A stretch of DNA of 47,011 nt from Oscillospiraceae bacterium (GCA_021771265.1 JAETPK010000008.1:1-47011); one strand, 5' to 3'; positions 33,148 to 44,100 are shown, counted from the stretch's first letter. Translations and numbers: made by a program. The notes: generated by a model from the sequence alone, not told the origin.

Positions 33148-33393
33148 TTATTCTTCCGGGTCCTCTCCGCGCTCCACCACCAGCCGCTGGAGCAGGGCCT
33201 TGATATCCGCCAGCTGCTGGTTTTGATAGGAGAGGGCGCAGCGGATATAGTGCAGCATGGGGTCCGCCTCCCGGGCTGGCTCCACACCGCTGACGGGGTG
33301 GGGCCACCGCCGCACGGGCGGTTCCCGGGAAGCGGGCGGCGGGGGGGTCTGGCGCTCCATCTGCCCGTCTTGGCTCTGGAGACGATTTGGCAT
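33148..33393 (-). CDS. small hypothetical protein (81 residues)
   Basis: I do not recognise a family. The ATG at 33393 is 7 bases after GGAGG; an ATG six bases earlier is too close to it. The N-terminal half is Pro/Arg-rich and probably disordered (TPPPPASREPPVRRW). The C-terminal half is an amphipathic helix (MLHYIRCALSYQNQQLADIK...), likely an oligomerisation segment. It follows another very small frame by about 20 bases. GC content matches the host side of the junction. Confidence 0.55.
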   Translation of the reverse strand: MPNRLQSQDGQMERQTPPPPASREPPVRRWPHPVSGVEPAREADPMLHYIRCALSYQNQQLADIKALLQRLVVERGEDPEE

Positions 33394-33413
33394 ATCCATA
33401 CCTCCGTTTCGTT

Positions 33414-33563
33414 TCAGCTGCCGCGGTATTTTTTCCGGGTGGCGATACCGCCCCGGATGTGCCGCTGGGCCTTGTTGACTTCCAATACTTCCTTCACCTG
33501 CAAATACAGTGCCCGGTTAAACTGCGGCAGCCGCTCGGAGATGTCTTTGTGTATGGATGACAC
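33414..33563 (-). CDS. very small hypothetical protein or 3' remnant of a gene cut at the island edge
   Basis: A 49-codon frame opens at GTG without a clear ribosome site and ends RHIRGGIATRKKYRGS. Its residue pattern (RLPQFNRALYLQVKEVLEVNKAQ) looks like a real helical, basic protein end. Because the frame has no good start and lies at the point where base composition changes, it may be the surviving tail of a larger gene. Function unknown. Confidence 0.4.
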   Translation of the reverse strand: MSSIHKDISERLPQFNRALYLQVKEVLEVNKAQRHIRGGIATRKKYRGS

Positions 33564-33707
33564 AAAAGGGAACGGTGGGGTTAAAGGTTAGCTCCTTCGG
33601 TCAGCTGACGCCTTAGGAGGAGATAAGTTGCAGGAATCAAGGGGGTGCAATAGTTAGCTTGTAACTTTTCTGTGATCAGTTTAAGACAATTATTTGAGTA
33701 ATTGTCA

Positions 33708-33869
33708 TCAGAGCGGTCCCAGTACCTGGACCAAAAATAGCTTCCGCGCAAATTTAATCCAGTGGTCATACGGAAAATCCGCCGTGTTCAGGTAGACCAT
33801 CAGCGCAGAGAATGTAACTGCAGAAGCGTCACCGAAGTTAAACGCAAAAGCAACAATCTGCCGCATCAT
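33708..33869 (-). pseudogene. unrecognised coding fragment (53 codons)
   Basis: A short minus-strand frame (MMRQIVAFAFNFGDASAVTF..., ending FLVQVLGPL) has host-like codon use inside the AT-rich junction and no ribosome site. It is probably a leftover of a gene removed when the island was acquired. The family is not recognised. Confidence 0.35.
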
Positions 33870-34549
33870 ACCAATTGTTTCGACTTATGTCAACTAAAAG
33901 GGATTTAATGGGTTTCACAACGGATGCTTGGCCACTACCGGAAGTAACATGGAGGTGGAGATAATATAGAGATTGGCACAACATACGTCACGAAGCCCAG
34001 AAGTAGTTTTGGAATCAGGAACAGCGACTTGGAAAGTGCCTGCATGGTTAAATCGATAATTTTACCTATTGCTGAAATAGAAGTGATAGCCTTACATTGT
34101 GCAGATAATGGTGTCGGTAATTTGATATCCTTGAAGAATTCTACAATGGAATGGATTTATTTATAAAGAGTATCAGGTTCAGTCAATACCGAATTGTTTG
34201 ATTATGCAACCTAGTGGCGCACATTAAATAACGGATGAAAGTGTAAACATTGACATGAAAGGCGAATGTATGAAAACGCCAGATTTGCTTGAAATGGTAA
34301 CTATAAGGTGTTAAACTACAAGAGATATTTATGACGCTTATAACGCTGAAAATGGGGACAAACTTTTTGATGGAAAGGTATGTTTACCTGTGGTTTCTGC
34401 TTCTTGAAATATAATAATAAAGATGTCTTGGTAGATATAGAATTATTAAATAAAAATCTGGGATGCTTTTTAAATTTAGAACGAATAGTGTGTTTCCAAT
34501 GAATCCAAAATACAGCTAAATATCTGTATGCATGGGGCTAAATTTGTTT

Positions 34550-34561
34550 TGCTATTATAAT
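34550..34561 (+). promoter_or_regulatory. possible extended -10 promoter of the polysaccharide cluster
   Basis: TGCTATTATAAT: a TGN motif before TATTAT, with an overlapping TATAAT. No good -35 is present. It lies about 145 bases upstream of rmlA, the first cluster gene. Confidence 0.3.
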
Positions 34562-34706
34562 ATTTGAAACGTCATATCGCTAGGGTCAGAAGTCTAATGC
34601 CACAGCAGACAGGTGCAAGCTAGATAGATTTCTGGAAGATTGAAGTGGTGTGTAAGGAATCATAAAGATTTATTTTGTTTGCTTGCAAATGAACGGAGGT
34701 TGTTTA

Positions 34707-35579
34707 ATGAAAGGAATCATTCTTGCTGGCGGTAGTGGCACACGGCTCTATCCTCTGACCATGGTTACATCCAAACAACTGCTCCCTATTTATGATAAGC
34801 CAATGATTTATTACCCGCTATCTACTTTGATGCTTGCAGAAATTCGAGACATTTTAATTATATCGACGCCTCATGACCTGCCGAATTTTGAGCGGCTTTT
34901 GGGCGACGGAAGCCAATTCGGCATAAGACTCTCTTATAAAGCGCAACCTACACCTGACGGTCTTGCCCAAGCATTTATTCTTGGTGAAGAGTTTATAGGC
35001 GATGATCGATGTGCGATGATTCTGGGGGATAATATATTTTATGGCGCCGGTTTGACCAGCATTCTGCGCAAAGCAGTGATGCAGGAAGCGGGGGCAACAG
35101 TATTTGGTTATTATGTGGATGATCCAGAACGTTTTGGAGTTGTAGAGTTTGATAAAAACGGCAGAGCAATTTCCATTGAGGAAAAACCAGCTTTACCCAA
35201 ATCTAACTATGCTGTAACTGGTCTATACTTTTATGATAAAAAGGTTTGTGAACGTGCAAAATCCTTAATGCCGTCTGCCAGGGGAGAATTAGAAATTACT
35301 GATTTGAACCGTATTTATCTGAAAGAGGGGACCCTTGATGTTGTTACTTTGGGACGTGGCTACGCTTGGCTGGATACAGGAACAGTAGACTCTATGAATG
35401 ATGCTACGGATTTCGTTCGTGCTATTGAAAAACGCACAGGCGTGAAAATAGCGGTGCTGGAGGAGATTGCTTACCGAAATGGCTGGGTTAGCTATGAGAC
35501 ATTGGAAAAAGCTGCAAAGGCGTATGGTAAGTCTCCTTATGGTATACATCTGCTAAATGTGCTAAAGGGCAAATTTTAA
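34707..35579 (+). CDS. rmlA: glucose-1-phosphate thymidylyltransferase
   Basis: The 290-residue enzyme joins glucose-1-phosphate and dTTP to dTDP-glucose, the entry step for dTDP-deoxysugars. The family signature is complete: [18 protein letters not shown], then [28 protein letters not shown] holds the metal site and [17 protein letters not shown] the sugar site. Full length (usual 285-295). The ATG at 34707 follows AACGGAGG. First gene of the AT-rich cluster and directly upstream of rmlB. Confidence 0.96.
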   Translation: MKGIILAGGSGTRLYPLTMVTSKQLLPIYDKPMIYYPLSTLMLAEIRDILIISTPHDLPNFERLLGDGSQFGIRLSYKAQPTPDGLAQAFILGEEFIGDDRCAMILGDNIFYGAGLTSILRKAVMQEAGATVFGYYVDDPERFGVVEFDKNGRAISIEEKPALPKSNYAVTGLYFYDKKVCERAKSLMPSARGELEITDLNRIYLKEGTLDVVTLGRGYAWLDTGTVDSMNDATDFVRAIEKRTGVKIAVLEEIAYRNGWVSYETLEKAAKAYGKSPYGIHLLNVLKGKF

Positions 35580-35634
35580 GGCTAGCCAGTATCTAGAGCA
35601 CTGGACAATAACGGAAGCGAAAGAGTGGTTTATC

Positions 35635-36654
35635 GTGAAAATGTTAATCACCGGTGGCGCAGGGTTCATCGGAAGCAATTTTATTTTTTATATCCATCGG
35701 AAGCACCCGGATTACAATCTGCTGTGTTTGGATAAATTGACTTATGCAGGTAATCTGGCTACATTGGATTCTATGATAAATAATAAAAAATTTAAATTCA
35801 TTCGAGCTGACATTGCAAATCGTACTGCTGTTTATGAAATTTTTAAAACAGAAAAACCTGATGTGATTGTAAACTTTGCGGCAGAGAGCCATGTGGACCG
35901 TTCTATTGAAAATCCTGCTGTTTTTTTGGAAACGAATGTAATGGGTACACAGGTGCTTTTAGATGCCTGCCGTAAGTATGGTATACAACGATATCATCAG
36001 GTCTCTACTGATGAGGTATATGGGGACCTGCCACTGGATCGACCGGACTTATTCTTTACGGAAAAGACGCCGCTGCACACATCTTCTCCCTATTCCGCAT
36101 CTAAGGCCAGTGCAGACCTGCTGTGCAATGCCTATCAGCGAACTTATGGATTGCCGATTACTATTAGCCGTTGTTCTAATAATTATGGTCCCTATCAGTT
36201 TCCAGAAAAGCTTATTCCCTTGATGATTGCCAATGCATTGGCTGATCAGCCTTTGCCAGTATATGGCGAGGGATTGAATGTGCGAGATTGGCTTTATGTA
36301 GAGGATCACTGTGCTGCTATCGATTTGATTTTAGAAAGGGGTAAAGAGGGAGAAGTATATAATATCGGCGGACACAACGAGATGAGAAACATTGATATTG
36401 TGAAGTTGATCTGCAAGGCACTAGGCAAACCAGAGAGCTTAATCACTTATGTCGCTGACCGGAAGGGACATGATATGCGTTACGCTATTGATCCTGCATT
36501 CATCCATCAGGAATTGGGATGGCTTCCAGTTACTAAATTTGAGGACGGTATTCAAAGAACTATTCAGTGGTATCTTGATAACCGTAACTGGTGGGAAACT
36601 ATTATAAATGGCGAATATCAAAAGTATTACGAGAGAATGTATGGCAATCGATAA
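35635..36654 (+). CDS. rmlB: dTDP-glucose 4,6-dehydratase
   Basis: The 339-residue short-chain-dehydrogenase-fold enzyme converts dTDP-glucose to dTDP-4-keto-6-deoxyglucose. It has the NAD motif GGAGFIGSNF, the STDEVYGDLP loop, and the YSASKASADLL active-site Tyr-x3-Lys. The start is GTG at 35635 (an ATG two codons later is possible). The rmlC and rmlD genes needed for rhamnose are not present in the window; instead a ketoisomerase and aminotransferase occur downstream, so the product probably feeds an aminosugar. Confidence 0.96.
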   Translation: MKMLITGGAGFIGSNFIFYIHRKHPDYNLLCLDKLTYAGNLATLDSMINNKKFKFIRADIANRTAVYEIFKTEKPDVIVNFAAESHVDRSIENPAVFLETNVMGTQVLLDACRKYGIQRYHQVSTDEVYGDLPLDRPDLFFTEKTPLHTSSPYSASKASADLLCNAYQRTYGLPITISRCSNNYGPYQFPEKLIPLMIANALADQPLPVYGEGLNVRDWLYVEDHCAAIDLILERGKEGEVYNIGGHNEMRNIDIVKLICKALGKPESLITYVADRKGHDMRYAIDPAFIHQELGWLPVTKFEDGIQRTIQWYLDNRNWWETIINGEYQKYYERMYGNR

Positions 36655-36684
36655 AAGGGCTGGTTTATCGCGTGGGGGAGATTT

Positions 36685-38103
36685 ATGAAACGATTGAAAA
36701 AAGGAGCATTGTATTATATCAATTCGTGGCAACATTTTGGCACACGTATGATAATATCGAAGGCCTGGGAAAAATTCGTCGTTGATCGCTATCGATTTCG
36801 TCCTAATTTGATACGGACAGTACCAACGTTTCTTGATACGTACAGAGATTCGGCTATACCAGCTTTGGCTTCTACGCGACCGTTGACAATTTGCTACCTG
36901 TTACATTATTTCTTTCCAGATAAGCAAGGAGGGACGGAACGCTTTATTTTGAACTTAGCAAAAGAGCAGCAGAAGCTCGGTAATCATGTAAGAGTCATTA
37001 CTTTGGGCAAACGACAAAAGTCTCAATATCCATACCACACAGGACATATTCTGTGGTGTGAGTTCGAGTATGACGGAATCCCGGTTACACAGTTCAGATA
37101 TAATCGTGCGCCACGCGGACTTTATTATGATGCGATTCGGCCAGACGATCATAGCATGCAGGTCTATGCTCATGCTATGATTAAACGATACCATCCTGAC
37201 GTTATCCATATGGCCTACCCGCAGCCGTTTGCTGCATTTTCGAAAGTGTGCCGTGAAATGGGAATTCCATACATATTGACTCTCACGGATTTTAATATCT
37301 TTTGCCACTATGCAACTATGGTGAAAAAAAATGGACAGTTTTGTGGCGGGAGCTGCCAAGGCCAGAACTGTAGGACCTGTAAAACATATGGCGTAAAAGA
37401 TGCTTGTGACAGATATCAAAAATCATACAGCTTTGTTCAGTATGCTTCTATGATTACATGTCCTTCACGATTTGTAGCCAATATCATGCAACAAGAGTTT
37501 CCTTCCATAACCGTTCATGTCGTGCCACATGGTATTGGGAAACAATTTTACATATCAGTTAGTAGAAAAAGAACAAAACGTTTTCTTTATGCTGGTACGC
37601 TTTCCCACTTAAAAGGTATACACCTTTTGATAGAGGCGTTTATCAATACACCCGGAGATATTTCTTTGGCAATTTATGGCGGCGGGGATCCAGCTTATGT
37701 GAGAGCCTTGAAAGCGCAGGCTCATAAAGATACTCGCATTATGTTTGGAGGAGAAATCAGTGCTGATAAGATGCCCGATGTTTATTGTCAGGCGGATTGT
37801 GTTGTGGTTCCGTCTATGTGGTACGAAACATATAATTTTGTTCTGCGTGAGTCGTTGGCCTGCGGCTGCTTAGGTATTGCCTCTAACATGGGTGCCATGC
37901 CGGAAGCGTTGGTTGAGGGGCAAAATGGTTTTTTGTTTGAGGCTGGAGATGTTGCATCATTGGAAGCTGCGCTACAAAGGGCTCTGCAATTTGATTGGGA
38001 CAAATATCAGCCAGCATCGTTTCCTCTCCTGGAGCAGGAGGCCGTTGTGTACCAAAATTTATATCACGCAATAAGTGAGGAACAGTATGATTCCCAAGAT
38101 TAG
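36685..38103 (+). CDS. GT4-family glycosyltransferase
   Basis: The 472-residue GT-B enzyme has an N-terminal extension of about 70 residues, then PLTICYLLHYFFPDKQGGTERFI, the glycine-rich acceptor-side motif. Donor-side features are RFLYAGTLSHLKGIHLLIEAF and YETYNFVLRESLACGCLGIA, the E-x7-E site. A cysteine cluster (FCGGSCQGQNCRTC) near residues 214-227 is found in some capsule GT4 enzymes and may bind zinc. It would transfer a sugar from a nucleotide donor during repeat-unit assembly; specificity unknown. GGGGGAG precedes the start. Overlaps the next gene by 17 bases. Confidence 0.9.
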   Translation: MKRLKKGALYYINSWQHFGTRMIISKAWEKFVVDRYRFRPNLIRTVPTFLDTYRDSAIPALASTRPLTICYLLHYFFPDKQGGTERFILNLAKEQQKLGNHVRVITLGKRQKSQYPYHTGHILWCEFEYDGIPVTQFRYNRAPRGLYYDAIRPDDHSMQVYAHAMIKRYHPDVIHMAYPQPFAAFSKVCREMGIPYILTLTDFNIFCHYATMVKKNGQFCGGSCQGQNCRTCKTYGVKDACDRYQKSYSFVQYASMITCPSRFVANIMQQEFPSITVHVVPHGIGKQFYISVSRKRTKRFLYAGTLSHLKGIHLLIEAFINTPGDISLAIYGGGDPAYVRALKAQAHKDTRIMFGGEISADKMPDVYCQADCVVVPSMWYETYNFVLRESLACGCLGIASNMGAMPEALVEGQNGFLFEAGDVASLEAALQRALQFDWDKYQPASFPLLEQEAVVYQNLYHAISEEQYDSQD

Positions 38104-39142
38104 CATTGTGCTTCCTGCATATGGGCATGAAAACTATGTGGAAAAAGCAGTATTGTCGCTGCTGCGGCAAAGCGAAAAAAATATAGAGATTATTGCTGTA
38201 GATGATGGCTCACCCGATCAAACTGGAAATATCCTAGACAGGCTTGCGCTGACTGACTCTCGTTTGCGTGTATTCCATAAAAAAAACGGCGGTGTGGTAT
38301 CAGCTCTGAATTATGGATTAGATCAAGCTACTGGAGAGTGGGTTGCTACTTGCGCTAGTGATGATATGGTGCCAACAAGAGCTTATGAACAAATGCTACG
38401 GGCTGCAGATAACGCAGATGTTGTCATTGGTGAATTTACTGAGTTTAACGACCAAGGACTAAAAACTCGAGTTCGCCTTCAAAGTAAATTGGGCAACCAG
38501 ACACCATTCGAGCTGCTGTTTGCCATGCCGACTACATGGAACAAGCTTTTTCGGCGCGACTTGCTAGAACGGGAGCATATTCGCTATCCGGAGGTTTCTG
38601 TCTGCGAAGATTTAATTTTTCTAGCCCGTGTTGCAGCCATTAATCCCCGCTGTGTATTTACTCCACACAGTATCTATTTTTACCGCAATAACACAACACG
38701 GTCCCAGTCGCTGTCCCATATTTACACAAAAAAGATGTTTCATGCACATATCGAGGGACGAAAACTCGTTCATGATATTTGCATGGAGGCAAACATTATG
38801 GCCGTAAATTCTTATGTCTATCATGACTCGCTTCCTTATCTGGCAAATTTTTTGCAAAAAATAGATCCTTGCGACTTAACTGATGCTCTATGTGATATAA
38901 AAGAGTTCCTGTCGCAAGCTGGCCCGTATTTGGATCCTGTGCAATTTGAGCAGCTGTTTTATGTTTCATATCAACAGTTTGTCACATATACGGCGCTGGA
39001 GTATGAAGAGGTCCTGCGACGGATTTCCCCTGAAGAACAGATCATAAAAAAGTATTTAGCTGGTGAACTTGGACTGCATTTTGCTTGGCAATGTGTTAAT
39101 GCTTGGTTTTCCTATAGAAAACACATAAAAAGGAGAAAATAA
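38087..39142 (+). CDS. GT2-family glycosyltransferase
   Basis: The 351-residue GT-A enzyme begins MIPKISIVLPAYGHENYVEKAV. It has AVDDGSPDQT (nucleotide site), CASDDM (the DxD-like metal site) and VCEDLIFLARVA (catalytic region). The C-terminal 130 residues are helical without membrane segments, so it acts on the cytoplasmic face. The start at 38087 has GAGGAAC upstream. Lies between the GT4 gene and the aminosugar genes; donor and acceptor unknown. Confidence 0.9.
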   Translation: MIPKISIVLPAYGHENYVEKAVLSLLRQSEKNIEIIAVDDGSPDQTGNILDRLALTDSRLRVFHKKNGGVVSALNYGLDQATGEWVATCASDDMVPTRAYEQMLRAADNADVVIGEFTEFNDQGLKTRVRLQSKLGNQTPFELLFAMPTTWNKLFRRDLLEREHIRYPEVSVCEDLIFLARVAAINPRCVFTPHSIYFYRNNTTRSQSLSHIYTKKMFHAHIEGRKLVHDICMEANIMAVNSYVYHDSLPYLANFLQKIDPCDLTDALCDIKEFLSQAGPYLDPVQFEQLFYVSYQQFVTYTALEYEEVLRRISPEEQIIKKYLAGELGLHFAWQCVNAWFSYRKHIKRRK

Positions 39143-39550
39143 ATGGAAATCATTAAGCAAAAATTCACCACACACAAAGATAGTAGAGGGGCGCTGGTTG
39201 CAGTTGAAAGCGGAAAAGAGATTCCATTTTCTGTTCGTCGTATCTATTATATTTATGGAATGGATGCGGGAACCTGCCGAGGTTTTCATGCCCATAAGAA
39301 ACTTGAACAGGTATTGATCTGTATGCATGGTAGCTGTAAGGTTTTGCTGGATGATGGTGTTGAAAAAGCCGTTGTAACTTTAGATTCACCAGATGAAGGC
39401 CTCTATATTGGGCATGCCCTCTGGAGAGAGATGTATGATTTTTCTCAAGGCACCGTATTGGTAGTGCTTGCATCCGAGTTTTATGATGAATCGGATTATA
39501 TTCGTAATTATAAAGAGTTTCTTGAGTATATCAAAGGAGATAAACAGTAA
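39143..39550 (+). CDS. FdtA/QdtA-like dTDP-4-oxo-6-deoxyglucose 3,4-ketoisomerase
   Basis: The 135-residue cupin (WxcM-like) has the active-site/metal histidine motif [27 protein letters not shown] and [29 protein letters not shown], the usual C-terminal strand pattern. It moves the keto group of the RmlB product from C4 to C3, giving a 3-keto sugar. FdtA (galacto) and QdtA (gluco) differ in C4 stereochemistry, and I cannot separate them by eye. AAAAGGAG precedes the ATG, and the stop overlaps the aminotransferase start. Confidence 0.88.
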   Translation: MEIIKQKFTTHKDSRGALVAVESGKEIPFSVRRIYYIYGMDAGTCRGFHAHKKLEQVLICMHGSCKVLLDDGVEKAVVTLDSPDEGLYIGHALWREMYDFSQGTVLVVLASEFYDESDYIRNYKEFLEYIKGDKQ

Positions 39551-40644
39551 TGACAGTACCCTTTGTTAGTTTAAAACCCCTGGAATGCGAGTTAGACACC
39601 GATTTGCGTGAAGCGTTTGCTCGTGTGTATGGGCGCAGCTGGTATATTGAGGGCGTTGAAGGAGAAGCTTTTGAAAAAGCGTTTGCTGACTACTGTGGTG
39701 TCGATTATTGTATTGGGTGTGGCAATGGCCTTGATGCCTTGATGCTATCACTTAAAGCTTTGGGTATCGGGGCTGGTGATGAAGTTATTGTACCATCCAA
39801 TACATATATTGCATCGGCTTTGGCTATTAGCTATACTGGTGCGACACCTATATTTGTGGAGCCGGACATCCGTACTTATAATCTCGACCCTACTTGTATT
39901 GAACCTAAGATTACTGCAAAGACAAAAGCGATTATGGTTGTTCATCTTTATGGGCAAAGCGCTGATATGGATCCTATTGTAGCTATTGCCAAAAAACATG
40001 GCTTGTATATTGTCGAAGACTGTGCTCAGGCGCATGGGGCCACATACAAAGGACGGCATATAGGGTCTTTCGGTGATGCTGCTGGATTCAGCTTTTACCC
40101 TGGTAAAAATCTTGGAGCGTTGGGAGATGCTGGCGCTGCAGTAACAAATGACAAAGCCGTCGCCGCCAAGATTCGTGCTCTGGGAAATTATGGGTCAGAC
40201 TATAAATATCATCATATTTTCAAAGGGCATAATTCGCGCCTTGATGAATTGCAGGCCTCTTTTCTAGCTGCTAAGCTTCCCCACCTTGATCGCATGAATA
40301 TGGAGCGTCGGCGTATAGCAGCACGTTATCTGAATGAAATTCATAATTCTGCAATCGTTTTGCCATATGTATTGCCAGAATGTGAGCCAGTTTGGCATAT
40401 TTTTGCCATTCGTTGTGATCAGCGGGATCGTTTGGCCGATTATTTGAGTGAGGCCGGTATCGGAACCAATCAACATTATCCCATTCCCATGCATCTGCAG
40501 GGCGCTTATGCAGAGTTCCATATGAATAAGGGAAGTCTCCCTATTGCGGAGGAGATCAGCGCAACTGAACTGAGCTTACCTTTGTACTACGGTATATCAA
40601 ACGAACAAATTACCTATGTTATTGATGTGATTAATCGTTTTTAA
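39550..40644 (+). CDS. FdtB/QdtB-like dTDP-3-oxo-6-deoxyhexose aminotransferase (DegT/DnrJ/EryC1)
   Basis: The 364-residue PLP enzyme has the hallmarks of sugar aminotransferases: [64 protein letters not shown], and the PLP lysine in [14 protein letters not shown]. It would aminate C3 of the ketoisomerase product using glutamate. ATG overlaps the ketoisomerase stop (TAATG). With the ketoisomerase and acetyltransferase it makes a 3-amino-3,6-dideoxyhexose pathway (inference from gene order and families). Confidence 0.9.
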   Translation: MTVPFVSLKPLECELDTDLREAFARVYGRSWYIEGVEGEAFEKAFADYCGVDYCIGCGNGLDALMLSLKALGIGAGDEVIVPSNTYIASALAISYTGATPIFVEPDIRTYNLDPTCIEPKITAKTKAIMVVHLYGQSADMDPIVAIAKKHGLYIVEDCAQAHGATYKGRHIGSFGDAAGFSFYPGKNLGALGDAGAAVTNDKAVAAKIRALGNYGSDYKYHHIFKGHNSRLDELQASFLAAKLPHLDRMNMERRRIAARYLNEIHNSAIVLPYVLPECEPVWHIFAIRCDQRDRLADYLSEAGIGTNQHYPIPMHLQGAYAEFHMNKGSLPIAEEISATELSLPLYYGISNEQITYVIDVINRF

Positions 40645-40654
40645 AGGGGAGATT

Positions 40655-41188
40655 GTGCATACTATGCAAATAAGAAAGCTTCAACAAAAAGATGCTAAAA
40701 AAATGTTGTCTTGGATGCATGACCCTGCGATTAACTGCTTTTTTGCAACAGATTTTTCGGGCTTCACGCCCGAACGTGTTGCCACATTTATTTCCAATGC
40801 ACATGAAGACGGCGAAAGTGTGCATCGGGCTTGCGTTGACGATAATGATGAATATTTAGGTACTATCAGTCTCAAACATATTGACTTGGTTGCCCGAAAC
40901 GCGGAATATGCAATTAGCTTTTGCGCGGATGCCCATGGTACAGGCGCATCTGTTTTTGCTACCGACGAAATGCTTTGCTATGGTTTTGAAGAGTTGGGCT
41001 TAGAACGAATTTATTTAAATGTGCTTGCGGATAATCGCCGAGCCGATCATTTTTATCAAAGTTATGGGTTCATCTATGAGGGAATGTTTCAAAAGCATTT
41101 GCTGATTGGCGGTGTTTTGCATGATTTGAAATGGTATAGGCTGCTTCGCGAAGAATGGCTGGAAAAAATGAAGGAGCAACAGAAATGA
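40655..41188 (+). CDS. GNAT-family N-acetyltransferase, probable sugar amine acetyltransferase
   Basis: The 177-residue RimJ/PseH-like GNAT protein has YAISFCADAHGTGASVFATDEML (acetyl-CoA pyrophosphate loop) and LERIYLNVLADNRRADHFYQSYGF, the C-terminal GNAT motif. In the described dTDP-Fuc3NAc and Qui3NAc pathways the acetyltransferase is a left-handed beta-helix protein, so a GNAT here would be a non-homologous replacement. It follows the aminotransferase by 10 bases, with a GTG start at 40655 or an ATG three codons later. Acetylation of the dTDP-3-amino sugar is the likely reaction (inference). Confidence 0.82.
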   Translation: MHTMQIRKLQQKDAKKMLSWMHDPAINCFFATDFSGFTPERVATFISNAHEDGESVHRACVDDNDEYLGTISLKHIDLVARNAEYAISFCADAHGTGASVFATDEMLCYGFEELGLERIYLNVLADNRRADHFYQSYGFIYEGMFQKHLLIGGVLHDLKWYRLLREEWLEKMKEQQK

Positions 41189-44100
41189 AATTATCAATCA
41201 TTATGCCGTGCTTTAATGTGGAAAACACATTATCGCGCGCATTAGACTCTATTTTCATGCAGCGGAGCACTTTTGATTATGAAGTCTTAATTATTAACGA
41301 TGCTTCAACAGACCACACACTGGAAATTGCGGAAAATTATCAACAGACTCACGGACATATTCGGATTTTTAACAACGCTGAAAACTCCGGCAATGCTAGA
41401 AGTTTTTTTGTCGGACTGAGCAATGCGCGTGGGGATTACTTTTGCGTGCTGGACGGAGATGATTATTATACAATTCCAAATAAATTACAGCGTCAAGTAG
41501 ACTTTTTGGACAAGGATGTCGATCAGGAATATGTGGGTACTGCGACTTATTACATTCTTGATTTGGGTGATGGGAAGGTTAATGTTCCAGCCCGCAGCAA
41601 TAAGCGTGAGTTCAACTATGTGGATTTTTTGACTCAAAACAGTGGTTATTTTCATACGGCTACGTATGTGTACCGCAATATATTTCGTGGCAATGTCCCG
41701 GAGTACTTTAATATGACATTGTATCGCGGTGATACGCCTCGGACAACCTTTCATTTGATGTATTCCGGAAAAAAGATCCGCATTTTAGATTTTGTCGGGT
41801 CGGCATATACCTTTGAACATAATGGTATTTGGTCCGGATTACAAGAAAAGCAGCAATTTGAGTATCAGATTAACTACCAAAGTCAGCATAAAGAAAATGT
41901 CTCCACATCTTTTGAGCGTGAGGCGGCAGATCGGCTGCTCGCTTTTAATAAGAGTAAATTGAACACCGCAACTAACCAGGTCCGTCGCTATCCGGAAATG
42001 ACAATAGAAGACTGCCTGAGTAATATACGAAAATATGTCTCCCAGTTTGCTTTTGCAGAAAAAGACTTTGTTCTGCGAGAAGCATTTTGCTCAGATTATA
42101 TGGATACGCTTTGCGCTTCCCTGGGTTATATACAGCGTATCCATCATCCCGAACAACGCCAGAACGCTAGTGATATCAATAATATCTGCATTATCAATGG
42201 CGTCCTCAATCCGCAGGGGGGAGGGATATTTGCTGAGATTTTGGAATTGATACGCGCTTATCATAATAAGAAGGTCTTTCTCTTTGTTACCAATATGGAT
42301 GAGGTACCTCAGAACACTCTCAATATTTTGAATCAGTATTCAAATTTAACATTAGTATGCCCTCCAAAAGACGCAAATAGCAAACTTACTTATTTCAGTG
42401 ATAAACTTGTTGAAATTTCGCCATACAGGGCGTATTACTATTGTTCACATAATGACGTATATGGACCGGCGTTAATGCAGGCAGGCGTCTGTGAAAACAT
42501 TTGTCTGTTTTCTTTTGACCATGGTTATCTATGTGGTATCACCAACCCGAATATTGATACGATCATTGCAAAACGCCCTGCTGACTTCACGTTATTGTCT
42601 AAACGGTTTGGATCGCGTGTTATCTATATTCCTACATGGGATGAAGGGGCCAAGGGGTGTGGGGATTTACAATATGTTCCTTTTGCAAATCATGATCGGC
42701 TCATTACCGCCAGTGGAGCAGCACGTTTTTATAAAATCAATGGCGGCCCGCCGTACCGCTATATCGATTATGTACTGGCCCTCCTGCAAAAAACTCATGG
42801 CATACATTACCATTTTGGTACGATTCCAGATGACGTTAAAGAAGAGCTTTGTTGTCGATTAAGCGCCGCAGGCCTTCCAGCGAGTGCGTTCGTTAATATT
42901 GAGTGGTCAAACAATATTCCGCGTGATTTGCTAAATTATCACGTAGATATATTTATTGAGCCATTCCCGGTTGTTTCTTACAAACTTACGCTGGAGGTCT
43001 TATCCGTAGGAATTCCTGTCTTTGCCTACGACAGTGTCAAGCGTATGTCTATTACCGATTTTATTCCTTCTAATAGCTTGCGCTGGCGTAATCAGGGTGA
43101 ATTTATCGAAAAACTTAGCGGTCTTACGTATAAAGATTTGGCGGCCATGTCTGAAGATGCCCGTAGCTATTTTTATAGGAATCACTATTCAGAGACCGTT
43201 CTCCCGTACCTTTTGAACAACAAAAGCTTCATGGAGCCGAATCCCGTTGCTTTTGCGGATGACGAAATCCATGATATTATGGAATGTCTGCGCCTATTCG
43301 GGAATAATTACCGCGTGCTCATTCAGAACGACGTTTCCACCGCATTAAAAACTCAATCTCTAAGGTCCGGGCCTGCGCAGGATTCATTTGATGATGCCGG
43401 AGAACAATTGCGCAAAATCTATGCATCTGCGTCTTACCGCGTTGGCTATGTTGTCATGTGGATTCCCCGCACGTTAAAAGCATCAAAAAAATTGTTGGAA
43501 AACAACAGCTTCCTCCAGACTCTGAAGATTTTATGGACCACAGATTATTTGTCCATGGAAGGAGAAAACGAGGAACAGACATTAGAAACCGTACTGCATT
43601 CTCGCACATATCGTGTGGGACATGCTTTATTGACGCCACTGCGCAGCATTCGTTATCATAAGTGCATAGTGCCAAAAAGGAGTAAGCGAAAAAAAGAGGA
43701 TGAACGCTGGAACCGTTTACTTTGGCAGACAAAGATTATTGGGCAGCAGATTCATGAATATCAAACCCAAAATGAAACGATGTTGGCACTTCTACAGGAG
43801 TCTAGGGACAAGAACTTTGAACTGGAGAGGCTGAATGCTGAACTAAAGGCGCAAAACGCCGAACTGATTAAAAGCCTAGACGAAAAATTAACAGCGCAGA
43901 ATAATGGAGTGATTACAAAGCTGCAAGATTTAAATGGTTGGCTTGAGGACACTTCTGCAATTCAGAAAAAACAAATTGGCCAATTACTTGTTCAGCAAAG
44001 AGATCTTTTTGGAAAAGTAGAACATCGATTAAAAGAACGCATGGAGTCCTCCCATATAGATACTATCAATGCAATTTCGAAAACCGTCTTTCGAAATGTG

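Larger units (their letters stand above)
33564..34706. other. gene-poor AT-rich junction with decayed fragments
   Basis: About 1.1 kb carries no intact gene. GC content falls across it and frames are interrupted. Short coding-like pieces remain, such as the fragment at 33708-33869 and a plus-strand piece near 34320-34410 (DIYDAYNAENGDKLFDGKV) ending in a stop. No transposase motif or terminal repeat was recognised. It marks the left edge of the polysaccharide island. Confidence 0.7.

Noticed and set aside
33581-33769. 62-codon minus-strand frame at the island junction
   Set aside because: No ribosome site, no recognisable family, and it overlaps another fragment in a decayed region.
33564-34706. 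Insertion sequence or CRISPR array in the gene-poor junction
   Set aside because: No transposase motifs, terminal inverted repeats with target duplication, or regularly spaced repeats were found.
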